The position numbers and the translations under genes were made by a program. Below, in pieces: positions 16,920 to 26,692 of a DNA stretch of 64,000 nt; within the stretch, counting starts at the first letter, position 1, and each line of letters begins with the position of its first letter. The DNA is from Novosphingobium sp. RL4 (GTDB lineage Bacteria > Pseudomonadota > Alphaproteobacteria > Sphingomonadales > Sphingomonadaceae). The notes beneath the pieces were generated by a model. That model saw nothing but the letters and a program-made list of their open reading frames with translations, did no database searches and was not told the DNA's origin. The DNA is taken from positions 3,456,501 to 3,520,500 of the forward strand of contig NZ_CP141944.1 in assembly GCF_035658495.1 (NCBI RefSeq). Direction: 5' to 3'.

Positions 16920-17479
16920 CACGAGGCTCCCAGATGGGCAAGGCCGAAGCCGATCACGCTGGTGCCCACCAGCACCGCCGCGGCGCGCAGGATGCGGCGG
17001 TCCGCGAGGGTCCAGGTCATGGCAAGGCCCCAGAGCACCGGCATCAGCAGCCCGCCCAGAACGATCCGGGTCCGCGGGTCACCCGGCAGGTAGACGGTCA
17101 CGCAGAAGGCCACCGCCATCGCCGCGGTCATGCCGAGCGGCCCGGCCAGCAGCGTGCGCAGGGCGCCGCGCCAGAAGCGGCCCGGTTCCTCCAGCGGTTC
17201 GGGCGCGGTGTCCGCCTCGCGCAGGCGCGCGGCCTTGCGCCGGACCCGGCCCAGCCAGATCACGACGAGCGCCCCGATGCCTTCCATGACGAGCGCCAGC
17301 GCGGTTCCCTTCACCGGGCCGATCGCGAATGCCGCCGCCAGCAGGAAGCCGAGCAGGACGAACCAGCCCCCGGCCACCAGGCCGAGCGCCGAACCGTCAC
17401 GCCGCAGCCACGAGCGCCGCAGCAGGAAGGCGCCGGACGCGCCCCCCGCCATCAGCAGGAGGCTTGCCGGCCAGATCAC
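16919..17479 (-). CDS. Uncharacterised membrane protein in a TonB-receptor operon
   Basis: The 186-residue protein has about six hydrophobic segments and an Arg-rich cytoplasmic linker (LGRVRRKAARLREAD) in the middle. I do not recognise a named family. It starts with a GTG overlapping the receptor stop (GTGA) and ends overlapping the PepSY gene, so it is co-translated with both. An accessory role in uptake across the inner membrane is inferred from context only. Confidence 0.8.
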   Translation of the reverse strand: MIWPASLLLMAGGASGAFLLRRSWLRRDGSALGLVAGGWFVLLGFLLAAAFAIGPVKGTALALVMEGIGALVVIWLGRVRRKAARLREADTAPEPLEEPGRFWRGALRTLLAGPLGMTAAMAVAFCVTVYLPGDPRTRIVLGGLLMPVLWGLAMTWTLADRRILRAAAVLVGTSVIGFGLAHLGAS

Positions 17480-19755
17480 CAGTGGACCCCGGCGCCCAGG
17501 CCGAAGGTCTGCGGCTCACCCAGGATCGCCTGGTGGATCGCCGCATATTCGTACTGCTTGTACTTCTCGTTGAAGATGTTGCGGGCGAAGACGAAGAGCG
17601 ACCAGTTCCCGGTCTCGTAGCCGAGCTTGCCGTTCACCACGGTACGGGCCGAAACCTTGTACTGCGCCTGGTCCTGCCCGACCCCGGTATAGACCGAGGT
17701 GCGGTAATTGGCGTTGACGTTCGCGGTGAACCCGCCGCCGAACTGCGCGTTCGCGCCGCCCGAAAGCGTCCATCGCGGGGCATAGGGGAACTGCGTGCCC
17801 TGGAGATCGACCGTGCTGGTGGCGCCCGTCGGCAGGGTGAAATCGTCGAACCGGGTGCGAACGTGCCCGACCGAGGCATAGAGATCGATACCCGTCGCCA
17901 CGGCGGCGTTCGCCTCCACCTCGAACCCGTAGAGGTGCGATCCCGCTGCGTTGACGGTGTTGTAGTCATAGGCGTTCAGCCCGAAGTAGGCGGTGACCTG
18001 CTGGTCCTTCCACTCCATGTAGAAGAGGTTGGCGTTGAGCGTCAGGCGGCCGCCCAGCCACTTGGAGCGCAGCGAGCCTTCGTAGTTCCAGCTGAATTCG
18101 GGATCGTAGGGCACCAGTTCGGCGCGCGCCGGGTTCTGGCTCGACCCGCCCGAGCGGTAGGCCCGCTGCACTGTGAATGCGGTGGTGAGGTCGGGCGTCC
18201 AGTCCATGCTGATCCCGGCCTTGGGCAGGAAAGCGTTGAACGTGCGGCTGTTGGAGGCCAGCGGCGAGGAAGCATCGGAAACGAGGCCGAGCACGCCCTG
18301 GTTGATGACCGAGATGACCGGCGCATAGGCCGTGCCCATGAAGTTCACGTCCGGCAGGGTGCCGTTGAAGGCGGCCACGGTCTCCGCCGCGTAACGGTTG
18401 CGCTCGTGATCGAAGCGGAAGCCTCCGATCAGCGTCAGCCGGTCGGTCAGCTTGAAGCGGGCATCGCCGAACAGGGCCATCGTCTCGACCTTCTCGGGCT
18501 GCTCGGCGCTATAGGCAACCGGGATGACCGGAAGCTGGGCCGCATAAGCCGTAGCGATGGACTGCGCGGTTGCCGCGTTGAAACCGTTGGCTTGAAGCAG
18601 CCCCGCGATCGTCGCGGTCGGCGTGGCGATGTTGACGCGGCTGTTCTGGTCGATCGCGCCGGTGCGGCGATAGTACCACGCGCCCAGCAGCCCGCTCAGC
18701 CGTTCGTCCTCGTAATTGAGGCGCAGTTCCTGCGTCAGCGTCCTGTAAAGGTAGCGGTTGTCGATCGCCTGGATATCTTCCGGCGTACCGTCGGTGTCGA
18801 TCACCGAGTGGACCTTGGAACGGTTCCACGAAGTCACGCTCGACAGCTTGAGCCCGCCTGCCAGCGGATAGCTGAGGTTCAGCACCGCCAGATCGCTGTC
18901 GATCTTGCCGCGGCTGGGCTGATCGCCGGTCGAGATGCGGTGATCGAAGTAGTCCGGCACGTCGGTCCGCGAATATTCGTAGAGATAGCCGCCGTCGCGC
19001 CGCACGCGGTTATAGCTGGCCACCGCTTCGAGACCGGGAATCGCGCTCGGCGTCCACATGACCTTGCCGCGCAGGTTCAGCGATTTCAGCGCGTCGTCAT
19101 AACCGCCGCGCGTGACGTTGCGCACCAGCCCGCGATCCGCCCGCCGCTCGGCCGAAAGGCGCACGCCCAGTTCGTCCCTGATGATCGGACCGCCGATCGC
19201 GGCGGAGAAAGTGCGATCGTCATGCTCGGTCCAGAGCACGCGCGCATCGCCGCTCCAACGGTCGAGAGCAGGGTTCTTGCTGGTGATGACGATACCGCCC
19301 GCCAGCGCATTGAGCCCCTGGATGGTGGACTGCGGCCCCCGCAGGACTTCGACCTGCTGCACGTCCCACATGTCGGTCGGGCCACCATAGAGCGCCCACT
19401 TGGGGATCGGCGCGCCATCGACGTAGACGCTCGCCGCATCGGCCTGACCGCCGGCGCCCACGCCGGTATTGCTGACGCCGCGAATGGTGAAGCCCGACGA
19501 GCCATAGGTCTCGGAAAGGTTCGCGGTGCGGTTGTAGACGTCCTGAATGGTGATCAGGTTTTCCCGCTCGATCTTCTCGGATGTGGTGACGGCGATGCTG
19601 GTCGGCGTCTCCTGAAGCGTGCGGGCGCTCTTCTCGCCGGTGACGATGATGTCGTCAGGCCCGGAAACCTCGTCGACCGGAGCGCCCTGCGCGTGGGCGG
19701 GAACGGCGAGCGCAGCCATGGCGACGCTCGAAAGCAATGCGGAAAACCTGAACAT
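17476..19755 (-). CDS. TonB-dependent receptor, probable ferric-siderophore receptor
   Basis: The 759-residue protein has a signal peptide (MFRFSALLSSVAMAALAVPAHAQ cleaved near residue 23). The TonB box lies near DIIVTGEKS. The plug shows QVEVLRGPQSTIQGLNALAG at about 130-150, followed by a long barrel ending GAGVHW. It probably imports an iron chelate, judging from the Fur-like box 46 bases upstream of the start and from the PepSY partner downstream. The frame extends 13 codons further upstream, but the ATG at 19755 directly precedes the signal peptide. The exact substrate is unknown. Confidence 0.9.
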   Translation of the reverse strand: MFRFSALLSSVAMAALAVPAHAQGAPVDEVSGPDDIIVTGEKSARTLQETPTSIAVTTSEKIERENLITIQDVYNRTANLSETYGSSGFTIRGVSNTGVGAGGQADAASVYVDGAPIPKWALYGGPTDMWDVQQVEVLRGPQSTIQGLNALAGGIVITSKNPALDRWSGDARVLWTEHDDRTFSAAIGGPIIRDELGVRLSAERRADRGLVRNVTRGGYDDALKSLNLRGKVMWTPSAIPGLEAVASYNRVRRDGGYLYEYSRTDVPDYFDHRISTGDQPSRGKIDSDLAVLNLSYPLAGGLKLSSVTSWNRSKVHSVIDTDGTPEDIQAIDNRYLYRTLTQELRLNYEDERLSGLLGAWYYRRTGAIDQNSRVNIATPTATIAGLLQANGFNAATAQSIATAYAAQLPVIPVAYSAEQPEKVETMALFGDARFKLTDRLTLIGGFRFDHERNRYAAETVAAFNGTLPDVNFMGTAYAPVISVINQGVLGLVSDASSPLASNSRTFNAFLPKAGISMDWTPDLTTAFTVQRAYRSGGSSQNPARAELVPYDPEFSWNYEGSLRSKWLGGRLTLNANLFYMEWKDQQVTAYFGLNAYDYNTVNAAGSHLYGFEVEANAAVATGIDLYASVGHVRTRFDDFTLPTGATSTVDLQGTQFPYAPRWTLSGGANAQFGGGFTANVNANYRTSVYTGVGQDQAQYKVSARTVVNGKLGYETGNWSLFVFARNIFNEKYKQYEYAAIHQAILGEPQTFGLGAGVHW

Positions 19756-20087
19756 GAAACCCCCTGTTCCTTCGCGCGGGGGCATAGATTTCATCGATAT
19801 TGCGAGTCAATCGCATTCTCATTTTACCACGCCGCATTTTCCGCGACATGTCCGGCCCGGGTCTCGCCGCGCCGCGCGGAGACCACGAGGCCGGGCGAGC
19901 GCACGAATGCCCCGGCGATGAATTTGTCGACGCGGCGGCGCTATCGATGCGATTGCGCAAATTTAACAAGCAGATTCCGTGATATATTGTTGAATAAGCG
20001 GCGTGTTTACCCCGTCGTAACCCTACCCGTTATCGTTTGTTAGTACGCAGGCGGTACTCTTTCATCCCGTCACAGGGGGCGCGGGCC
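19756..20087. other. Divergent intergenic region between TonB receptor and diguanylate cyclase genes
   Basis: A 332-bp non-coding region. The receptor side holds the Fur-like box. The other side (about 19955-20035) is unusually AT-rich for this genome, with TTTAAC, GATATATTG and TTGTTGAATAAG. It probably contains the promoter of the cyclase gene. I could not settle a single -35/-10 pair with good spacing. Confidence 0.6.
19801..19822 (-). promoter_or_regulatory. Probable Fur-binding site of the TonB receptor operon
   Basis: An inverted repeat TGCGA-N5-TCGCA (19801-19815) followed by TTCTCATT resembles the AT-flanked palindromes bound by Fur in sphingomonads. It lies 46 bases upstream of the receptor ATG, where it would block transcription when iron is plentiful. 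The assignment is by pattern and context only. Confidence 0.6.
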
Positions 20088-21365
20088 ATGGTGCCGATTG
20101 AAAGTATACTTTCGCCGAACAGAAAACTGACCAGCGCTCGCCGCGCCTCGGTTCATCTCGTTCAGGCGGCAAGCGCGGCCGGTGCCGTGGCCAGCATCTT
20201 CACCGAGCGCGCGGTGTCGCATGGCTTCGCCGCCGTTGCGGCGATCGGCGCGATTGCCACTCTTGCCGTCGGCATCCGCTACGGACGCCGCGCGGTGGCC
20301 GAACTCGATTCCCACCTCAAGCTGATCGACGAAGCCGGAGAGGCCCGGCGCCAGCTTGAGGAACTCTTCGCGATGACCGACATGCTACAGGCGGCGGAAA
20401 ACCACGAAGATGCCGGCGCCGTCCTGCGGGCAAGCGCGGAACGCCTGCTGCCGGGCTTCAGCGGCGCGCTTTACGTCTTCAACAATTCCCGAGACCGGCT
20501 GGACCTGGCCAAGTCATGGAGCCGGAGCGAGGATTTCGAGCCGCCCTGCACGCTGTTCCCTGACAATTGCTGGGCACTCAAGCGTGGCAAGCCCCATATC
20601 AACGACGCGCGCAGCGGCACGCTGTGCTGCCTCCATCCGATCGGCGGCAGTTCCACCATCGAAGTGCCGATGATGGCGCGGGGGCAGGTATTCGGGCTGC
20701 TGGTGTTCGCCAGCGAGGCGCCGGACGCGCTCGAACGGCTGACGGACCTGCTCCGCGTGGCACGCGCGCTGGCGGATTCGATGTCGCTCGCGCTGTCCAA
20801 CATCACCTTGCGCGAAAAGCTGCGCACGCAGTCCCTGCGCGATCCGCTGACGGGGCTCTACAACCGCCGCTACATGGAAGACGCGCTCGAACGCTACATC
20901 AGCCTTGCCCAGCGCACCGGCACGGCAACCTCGGTGCTGATGATCGACCTCGACAACTTCAAGCGCCTGAACGACGATTACGGCCACGCCAAGGGCGATG
21001 CGGTTCTGCGCGACGTTGCCGGACAACTGGTGGGAACGCTGCGGCCGTCCGACGTGGTGGCCCGCTACGGCGGCGAGGAACTGCTGGTGATCATGCCCAA
21101 GTGCAGCATCGACAATGCCGCCGCCAAGGCCGAAATCCTGCGCAAGCGGATCGAGGGCCTTTCCGAGATCCATGCCGCGCAGATCAGCGCCTCTTTCGGT
21201 GTGGCCGCCGTGCCCGAAACGGCAACCGGCGCCGCCGACCTCGTACCCATGGCCGACAATGCGCTCTACGCCGCCAAGCAGGCCGGCAAGAACCGCGTCG
21301 TCATCGCCTCCCGCCGCGGCAAGGCCGAGGACAAGAGCGCCCTGCGCCTGACCGCCTCGGCCTGA
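20088..21365 (+). CDS. GAF-GGDEF diguanylate cyclase
   Basis: The 425-residue protein should make cyclic di-GMP. Two short hydrophobic segments near residues 20-65 may form a hairpin anchor. A GAF-like domain (about 90-235) carries CTLFPDNCWALKRGKPH and CCLHP; several cysteines and a His could bind a ligand or sense redox. The C-terminal GGDEF domain (about 250-410) has the active-site motif GGEEL. An RPSD five residues before it fits the product-inhibition I-site. The ATG at 20088 follows AGGGGGC; an in-frame TTG at 20037 is less likely. Confidence 0.92.
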   Translation: MVPIESILSPNRKLTSARRASVHLVQAASAAGAVASIFTERAVSHGFAAVAAIGAIATLAVGIRYGRRAVAELDSHLKLIDEAGEARRQLEELFAMTDMLQAAENHEDAGAVLRASAERLLPGFSGALYVFNNSRDRLDLAKSWSRSEDFEPPCTLFPDNCWALKRGKPHINDARSGTLCCLHPIGGSSTIEVPMMARGQVFGLLVFASEAPDALERLTDLLRVARALADSMSLALSNITLREKLRTQSLRDPLTGLYNRRYMEDALERYISLAQRTGTATSVLMIDLDNFKRLNDDYGHAKGDAVLRDVAGQLVGTLRPSDVVARYGGEELLVIMPKCSIDNAAAKAEILRKRIEGLSEIHAAQISASFGVAAVPETATGAADLVPMADNALYAAKQAGKNRVVIASRRGKAEDKSALRLTASA

Positions 21366-21435
21366 TCGCCGCCATCTACCTGATAGCCACCACCTGAAAG
21401 CCGCCGCCCGGTCCTGTCCTGTCCCGGACACGAAA

Positions 21436-21461
21436 AAGGGGCCGCATCGCTGCGGCCCCTT
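21436..21461 (-). terminator. Terminator after pnp
   Basis: A perfect 11-bp stem (21436-21446 with 21451-21461) has a four-base loop. On the minus strand it runs into TTTTT, so it fits the end of the truB-rpsO-pnp transcripts. On the plus strand the trailing CGTCTTTT is weaker, but it may also serve the convergent diguanylate cyclase gene. Confidence 0.88.
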
Positions 21462-21498
21462 CGTCTTTTCGGGTCCTGAAAGGCCGATCGCGCCGCGA

Positions 21499-23814
21499 TC
21501 AGTCCTCCTTGAGGAACGCCGGCAGGTGGTCGGGATCGCCGCCGCCGTTGCCGCCATCACGCGGACCACGGGGACCGCGATCGCCGCGCGGGCCACGATC
21601 GTTGCCGCCACGGCCGCCGTCACGGCGCGGACCACGACGGTCACCGCCGCGATCGTCGCGGGGACCACGATCGCCGCGCGGTTCGCGCGGTTCGCGGGCC
21701 GGACGGGTGTCTTCCAGCTCGGCACCGGTTTCCTGGTCGACGACGCGCATCGACAGGCGAACCTTGCCGCGCGGATCGATCTCGAGGACCTTGACCTTGA
21801 CTTCCTGGCCTTCCTTCACGACGTCGGTCGGCTTTTCGACACGCTCGTTCTTCATTTCGGAGACGTGGACGAGACCGTCCTTGCCACCCATGAAGTTCAC
21901 GAAAGCGCCGAAGTCGACGATGTTGACGACCTTGCCGTTGTAGATCTTGCCGACTTCCGCTTCCTCGACGATGCCGAGAATCCACTTCTTGGCGGCTTCG
22001 ATCTGGGCGATGTCGGACGACGAGATCTTGATCACGCCTTCATCGTCGATGTCGACCTTGGCGCCGGTTTCGGCGACGATCTCGCGGATGACCTTGCCGC
22101 CGGTGCCGATGACGTCACGGATCTTCGACTTGTCGATCTGGATCGTCTCGATGCGCGGGGCGTGAGCCGACAGTTCGGTACGCGAGGAACCGAGGGCCTT
22201 GGTCATTTCACCCAGGATGTGCGCGCGGCCGGCCTTCGCCTGCTCGAGCGCCTTGCCCATGATTTCCTTGGTGATGCCGGCGATCTTGATGTCCATCTGC
22301 ATCGTGGTGATGCCGAGTTCGGTGCCAGCCACCTTGAAGTCCATGTCGCCGAGGTGATCCTCGTCGCCCAGGATGTCCGAGAGGACGGCGAAGTCTTCGC
22401 CTTCCAGGATCAGGCCCATGGCGATGCCCGAAACCGGACGGATCACGGGAACGCCCGCGTCCATCATGGAAAGGCAGCCGCCGCAGATCGTCGCCATCGA
22501 GGACGAGCCGTTCGACTCGGTGATGTCCGACAGGATGCGGATCGTGTAGGGGAAGTCTTCCTTGGCGGGCAGCACCGGGTGCAGCGCGCGCCATGCCAGC
22601 TTGCCGTGGCCGATTTCGCGGCGGCCCGGAGCGCCGAAGCGACCCACTTCGCCGACCGAGTAGGGCGGGAAGTTGTAGTGCAGCATGAACGACGAGTACG
22701 ACAGGCCTTCGAGGCCGTCGATCATCTGCTCGGCGTCCTTGGTGCCCAGCGTGGTGGTGCAGATCGCCTGCGTTTCACCGCGGGTGAACAGCGCCGAACC
22801 GTGGGTGCGCGGCAGGAAGCCGACCATCGATTCGATGGGGCGGACCTGGTCGAGCTTGCGGCCGTCGATACGCTTGCCGTCCTTGAGGATGGCGCCGCGA
22901 ACGATTTCCGCTTCCAGCTTCTTCATGGTCTTGATGGCGACCATCTGCGTCTGCGGCGTTTCGTCCGAGAAGGCTTCCTTGGCCTTGGCACGGGCGGCGT
23001 TCAGCGCATTGGCGCGGGCCGACTTGTCGGTCAGCTTGTAGGCGGCGGTAACGTCCTTGCCGACGGCCTTCTTGAGCTTCGCCTTGATGTCGGCGGTATT
23101 GTCCGACAGGTCGATTTCCCAGGGGTCCTTGGCGGCCTGCTCGGCGAGGTCGATGACAAGGTTCACGACCTTGCGGCATTCGTCATGCGCGAACATGACG
23201 GCGCCGAGCATCTCTTCCTCGGTCAGTTCCTTGGCTTCCGATTCCACCATCATCACGGCGTTGCCGGTAGCGGCGACGACGAGATCGAGGCGGCCATCGG
23301 CCAGCGCGGCGGTCTGCTTCGGGTTCAGCGTGTATTCGCCGTCGACGAAGCCGACGCGGCAGGCGCCGATCGGGCCCATGAAGGGCACGCCCGAGATGGT
23401 GAGAGCGGCCGAAGCGGCGATCATCGCAACGATGTCGGCCTCGGTTTCGCCGTCATAGCTCAGGACCTGGCAGATGACGTTGATTTCGTTGTAGAAACCT
23501 TCGGGGAACAGCGGACGGACCGGACGGTCGATCAGGCGGCTGGTCAGCGTTTCCTTTTCGGTGGCGCCGCGTTCGCGCTTGAAGAAGCCACCCGGGATGC
23601 GTCCTGCGGACGAAAACTTTTCCTGGTAGTGCACGGTCAGCGGGAAGAAGTCCTGGCCTTCCTTCACCGACTTGGCGGCGGTAACCGCGCAGAGCACGAC
23701 CGTTTCGCCATAGGTGGCGAGGACCGCGCCGTCAGCCTGACGGGCAACGCGGCCGGTTTCCAGAGTGAGCGTCTTGCCGCCCCACTCCATGCTTACGGTT
23801 TTGACGTCGAACAT
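21499..23814 (-). CDS. pnp: Polyribonucleotide nucleotidyltransferase (PNPase)
   Basis: The 771-residue protein degrades RNA phosphorolytically from the 3' end as a trimer. Two RNase PH domains flank an alpha-helical domain. A KH domain follows ([20 protein letters not shown] near residue 560) and then an S1 domain (about 625-695). The tail from about residue 705 is an Arg/Gly/Asp low-complexity segment rich in RGD, RGP and DRG repeats, ending PAFLKED. This disordered tail is longer than in E. coli. rpsO lies 167 bases upstream, the widely conserved rpsO-pnp arrangement. Confidence 0.98.
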   Translation of the reverse strand: MFDVKTVSMEWGGKTLTLETGRVARQADGAVLATYGETVVLCAVTAAKSVKEGQDFFPLTVHYQEKFSSAGRIPGGFFKRERGATEKETLTSRLIDRPVRPLFPEGFYNEINVICQVLSYDGETEADIVAMIAASAALTISGVPFMGPIGACRVGFVDGEYTLNPKQTAALADGRLDLVVAATGNAVMMVESEAKELTEEEMLGAVMFAHDECRKVVNLVIDLAEQAAKDPWEIDLSDNTADIKAKLKKAVGKDVTAAYKLTDKSARANALNAARAKAKEAFSDETPQTQMVAIKTMKKLEAEIVRGAILKDGKRIDGRKLDQVRPIESMVGFLPRTHGSALFTRGETQAICTTTLGTKDAEQMIDGLEGLSYSSFMLHYNFPPYSVGEVGRFGAPGRREIGHGKLAWRALHPVLPAKEDFPYTIRILSDITESNGSSSMATICGGCLSMMDAGVPVIRPVSGIAMGLILEGEDFAVLSDILGDEDHLGDMDFKVAGTELGITTMQMDIKIAGITKEIMGKALEQAKAGRAHILGEMTKALGSSRTELSAHAPRIETIQIDKSKIRDVIGTGGKVIREIVAETGAKVDIDDEGVIKISSSDIAQIEAAKKWILGIVEEAEVGKIYNGKVVNIVDFGAFVNFMGGKDGLVHVSEMKNERVEKPTDVVKEGQEVKVKVLEIDPRGKVRLSMRVVDQETGAELEDTRPAREPREPRGDRGPRDDRGGDRRGPRRDGGRGGNDRGPRGDRGPRGPRDGGNGGGDPDHLPAFLKED

Positions 23815-23950
23815 AAGAGGTTTTCCTCAGCCCACCGGCCCTATTGCACGGCGGGGTTTACTGCCGGGTATGCCGTCCCGGTCCGGTATGGAGCCGCTGT
23901 GGGGCCCCTGGGTCTGCCGCCGAATTGCGGACCGACCCCTGATGCAAGAA

Positions 23951-23969
23951 GCGGCCCGCTAGGGGCCGC
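23951..23969 (-). promoter_or_regulatory. rpsO-pnp intergenic hairpin
   Basis: GCGGCCC (23951-23957) pairs with GGGCCGC (23963-23969) directly after the rpsO stop. On the minus strand the downstream sequence is TTCTTGC rather than a clean T-run. It is therefore either a partial terminator or a processing/stability hairpin, as known from the E. coli rpsO-pnp junction. Confidence 0.65.
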
Positions 23970-23981
23970 CTCCCGTTAGTC

Positions 23982-24251
23982 TTACTTACGCAGACCCAGC
24001 TTCTGGATCAGGGCGTTGTACCGCGCGACGTCCTTCTTCTTCAGGTAGTCGAGCAGCGAGCGGCGCTTGTTGACCATGGCCAGCAGACCGCGACGCGAGT
24101 GGTTGTCCTTGTGGTGAGCCTTGAAGTGCTCGGTCAGGTTGCGGATGCGCTCGGTGAGGATCGCGACCTGAACTTCCGGGCTGCCCGTGTCGCCAGCGAC
24201 GCGTGCGTTGTCCGAAATGATGTCCTGCTTCTTTTCAGCGGTAACCGACAT
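23982..24251 (-). CDS. rpsO: 30S ribosomal protein S15
   Basis: The 89-residue protein has the standard S15 length. The conserved stretches [34 protein letters not shown] and LLDYLKKKD are all present. It binds 16S rRNA in the platform of the small subunit. The truB stop lies five bases upstream, so the two genes are probably one transcript. Confidence 0.99.
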   Translation of the reverse strand: MSVTAEKKQDIISDNARVAGDTGSPEVQVAILTERIRNLTEHFKAHHKDNHSRRGLLAMVNKRRSLLDYLKKKDVARYNALIQKLGLRK

Positions 24252-24256
24252 AAACT

Positions 24257-25189
24257 TTACTCCGCGACATCCGATAGGTTGAACCCCCTGACAACGCGGG
24301 CTTCGCCGCCCGAAAGCTCCATGAGCGCGACGGGAATGATCCCTTCTCGCGCCCAGCAGAGCCCGTCATCATGGGGCAGTCCGGTCAGAACGCGGCCCTG
24401 TCGGACCGCCCTTGCCTGCTCCGGACCGAGGTCGATGGCCGGGATGTCGTCCAGCCCCACCTCAAGTGGCAAGAGTATCTGTTCAAGCGGTGCGCCCTTG
24501 CCGATTTCGTTCAATTTGTCCAGAGAAATCGCGTGAGACAGGTCGAACGGGCCGGCCTTCACGCGGCGCAGCATGGTCACTGTTCCGCGCGTTCCAAGAG
24601 CTTGCGCGACGTCCCGGGCCAGGGATCGGATATAGGTTCCCTTGGAGACGTGGGCGAGCAATGTCGCCCCCTCTTCCGGATCGAATCGTTCGAGGCGCAA
24701 ATCGAGGATAGTGACCGCGCGGGTCTTCAGCTCGACCTCCTGCCCGGCACGCGCAAGGTCGTAAGCCCGCTCGCCATCGACCTTCAGGGCGGAATAGATC
24801 GGCGGCACCTGTTCGATCGGGCCGGTGAAGCGCGGCAGCACCGCCTCCACCTGCTCAAGCGCCGGGCGCACGTCGCTTGTGGCGATCACTTTGCCTTCGA
24901 GGTCGAGCGTGTCGGTTTCCGAACCGAAGCGCACGGTGAAAAGGTAGCTCTTGCTGGCATCGAGCATGCGCCCGGCCAGCTTGGTCGCCTCGCCCAGCGC
25001 AACCGGCAGCACGCCGGTAGCCAGCGGATCGAGTGTGCCGCCGTGGCCGACCTTCACCTTCTTGCCATAGCCCGCCTCGCGCAAGTTGCGCTTCACGGCG
25101 GCGACGGCCTGCGTCGAGCCTAGCCCCAGCGGCTTGTCGAGGATGATCCAGCCATGCGGAGCCGGGCGAGTCTGGGCGGGTGCATTCAT
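24257..25189 (-). CDS. truB: tRNA pseudouridine-55 synthase
   Basis: The 310-residue protein isomerises U55 in the T loop of tRNAs. The catalytic motif [19 protein letters not shown] contains the nucleophilic Asp. [17 protein letters not shown] near the N terminus and [13 protein letters not shown] in the middle are typical of TruB. The ATG at 25189 gives a family-typical N terminus; the frame is open further upstream but is not protein-like there. Confidence 0.97.
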   Translation of the reverse strand: MNAPAQTRPAPHGWIILDKPLGLGSTQAVAAVKRNLREAGYGKKVKVGHGGTLDPLATGVLPVALGEATKLAGRMLDASKSYLFTVRFGSETDTLDLEGKVIATSDVRPALEQVEAVLPRFTGPIEQVPPIYSALKVDGERAYDLARAGQEVELKTRAVTILDLRLERFDPEEGATLLAHVSKGTYIRSLARDVAQALGTRGTVTMLRRVKAGPFDLSHAISLDKLNEIGKGAPLEQILLPLEVGLDDIPAIDLGPEQARAVRQGRVLTGLPHDDGLCWAREGIIPVALMELSGGEARVVRGFNLSDVAE

Positions 25190-25247
25190 CCCTCTCCCCA
25201 AGTCGCGCCGGGCCGGTTTGTCAACGATCGTCCGCCGAAACGGCGGC

Positions 25248-25934
25248 TCAGTATCCTGCCACGAACTGCGCGAGGGCGTAGTAGTGCCCCGTCGCCCACA
25301 TGACCGGCGGCACCACAAGGCGGCCGACCAGCCCCCACTGCGGGAAGAAGTAGGGAACGACGAGCAGGAGCACGATCAACAGCGGGAAACCATAGGGGCG
25401 AAGCCGTGCATAGGGCTCCGCCAGCCCGCGCGGCAGCAGTCCCTCGACGATGTGCGATCCGTCGAACGGCGGGATCGGCAGGAGGTTGAACAGCGCGAGG
25501 AAGACGTTGATCATGATGAAGTTGTTGAGGTTCTGCCCGGCGAACTGAAGCACATCGCTCTCGGACGACCCCGCCAGCCTCACCAGCAGTCCCAGCAGCA
25601 CCGCGCCGATCGCCGCCAGCACGAGATTGGAAACCGGCCCCGCCGCCGCGACCACCATCATCCCCCGCTTCGGATCGCGCAGGCGCCAGCGGTTGACCGG
25701 CACCGGCTTGGCCCATCCGAAGATCGGCGCGCCCCCCAGCGCCAGCGCGCCGGGGAGGATGACCGTGCCCACAGGATCGACGTGGCGCAGCGGATTGAGC
25801 GACAGCCGCCGCTGCTCCCGCGCGGTGGGGTCGCCCAGCGCGAGCGCGGTCCAGCCATGCGCCACTTCGTGGAAGACGATGGCAAGGATCAGGGGAATGA
25901 CGAGCGCCGCGGCCTGCAGCAGGGTCTGGTTCAT
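25248..25934 (-). CDS. Site-2 protease family (M50) intramembrane metalloprotease
   Basis: The 228-residue membrane protein has the zinc motif HEVAHG in its first helix region (about residue 22) and the second motif LLPIPPFDGSHIVEG near residue 165, which supplies the third zinc ligand. Five or six helices are visible. It lacks a PDZ domain, so it belongs to the short M50 group rather than RseP. The substrate is unknown; members cleave membrane-embedded substrates. Confidence 0.92.
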   Translation of the reverse strand: MNQTLLQAAALVIPLILAIVFHEVAHGWTALALGDPTAREQRRLSLNPLRHVDPVGTVILPGALALGGAPIFGWAKPVPVNRWRLRDPKRGMMVVAAAGPVSNLVLAAIGAVLLGLLVRLAGSSESDVLQFAGQNLNNFIMINVFLALFNLLPIPPFDGSHIVEGLLPRGLAEPYARLRPYGFPLLIVLLLVVPYFFPQWGLVGRLVVPPVMWATGHYYALAQFVAGY

Positions 25935-25977
25935 GCCCGTGATCTAGGTGCGCAGGCGCTCGCCCGCAATGGGCCCG

Positions 25978-26568
25978 TCACCGCCCGAGCGCTTCGCCGA
26001 AATGCTTGCGGCACAGCGCCACATAGCGATCGTTGCCGCCGATCTCGGTCTGCGCGCCTTCGTGGACGGCGCCGCCCGCGGCATCGACCCGCAAGTTCAT
26101 CGTCGCCTTGCGGCCGCAGTGGCACACGGCTTTCAGTTCGATCAGGGCATCGGAGATACCCAGCAATACCGCCGAACCGGGGAACAGTTCGCCCCGGAAA
26201 TCGGTGCGCAGCCCGTAGCACAGCACCGGGATGTTCAGCCGGTCGGCGATATGGGCGCATTGCCAGGCCTGCCCGGGCGTCAGGAACTGCGCCTCGTCGA
26301 CCAGCACGCAGGACAGCGGCTCCACCGCGTGGACCGCCTTCACGTGTGCCACCAGGTCGGTGTCCGTCAGGAAACGGCGCGCTTCGGCATGGAGGCCGAT
26401 GCGGCTTTCGATCGCGTGATCCTCGCCCCGCGCCTCGCTGCGGTCGTCCAGCCCCGCGGTCCAGAGCATCGTGCGCATGCCGCGTTCGTGGTAATTGAAA
26501 TTCGCCTGAAGCAAAGTCGCCGACTTCCCGGCATTCATGCTGGCATAGTAGAAATAGAGCTTGGCCAT
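25978..26568 (-). CDS. tdk: Thymidine kinase
   Basis: The 196-residue type II thymidine kinase salvages thymidine to TMP. The P-loop is ASMNAGKSATLL at residues 9-20 and the Walker B-like motif LVDEAQFL is in the middle. The lasso domain has zinc cysteines in CHCGRKATMNLR plus one later. The ATG at 26568 is preferred because the family begins within a few residues of the P-loop. Confidence 0.95.
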   Translation of the reverse strand: MAKLYFYYASMNAGKSATLLQANFNYHERGMRTMLWTAGLDDRSEARGEDHAIESRIGLHAEARRFLTDTDLVAHVKAVHAVEPLSCVLVDEAQFLTPGQAWQCAHIADRLNIPVLCYGLRTDFRGELFPGSAVLLGISDALIELKAVCHCGRKATMNLRVDAAGGAVHEGAQTEIGGNDRYVALCRKHFGEALGR

Positions 26569-26692
26569 CGCGACTGGGGATAACATGCGTATTCCCGGCC
26601 TGCACGGCACACGCGGCGATTGTCCCCGCTTGAATGAATTGTTCCGCCGCTATCTAATCCCGCTCGAACGACAACCGTGGTTGGAGTTGGGC

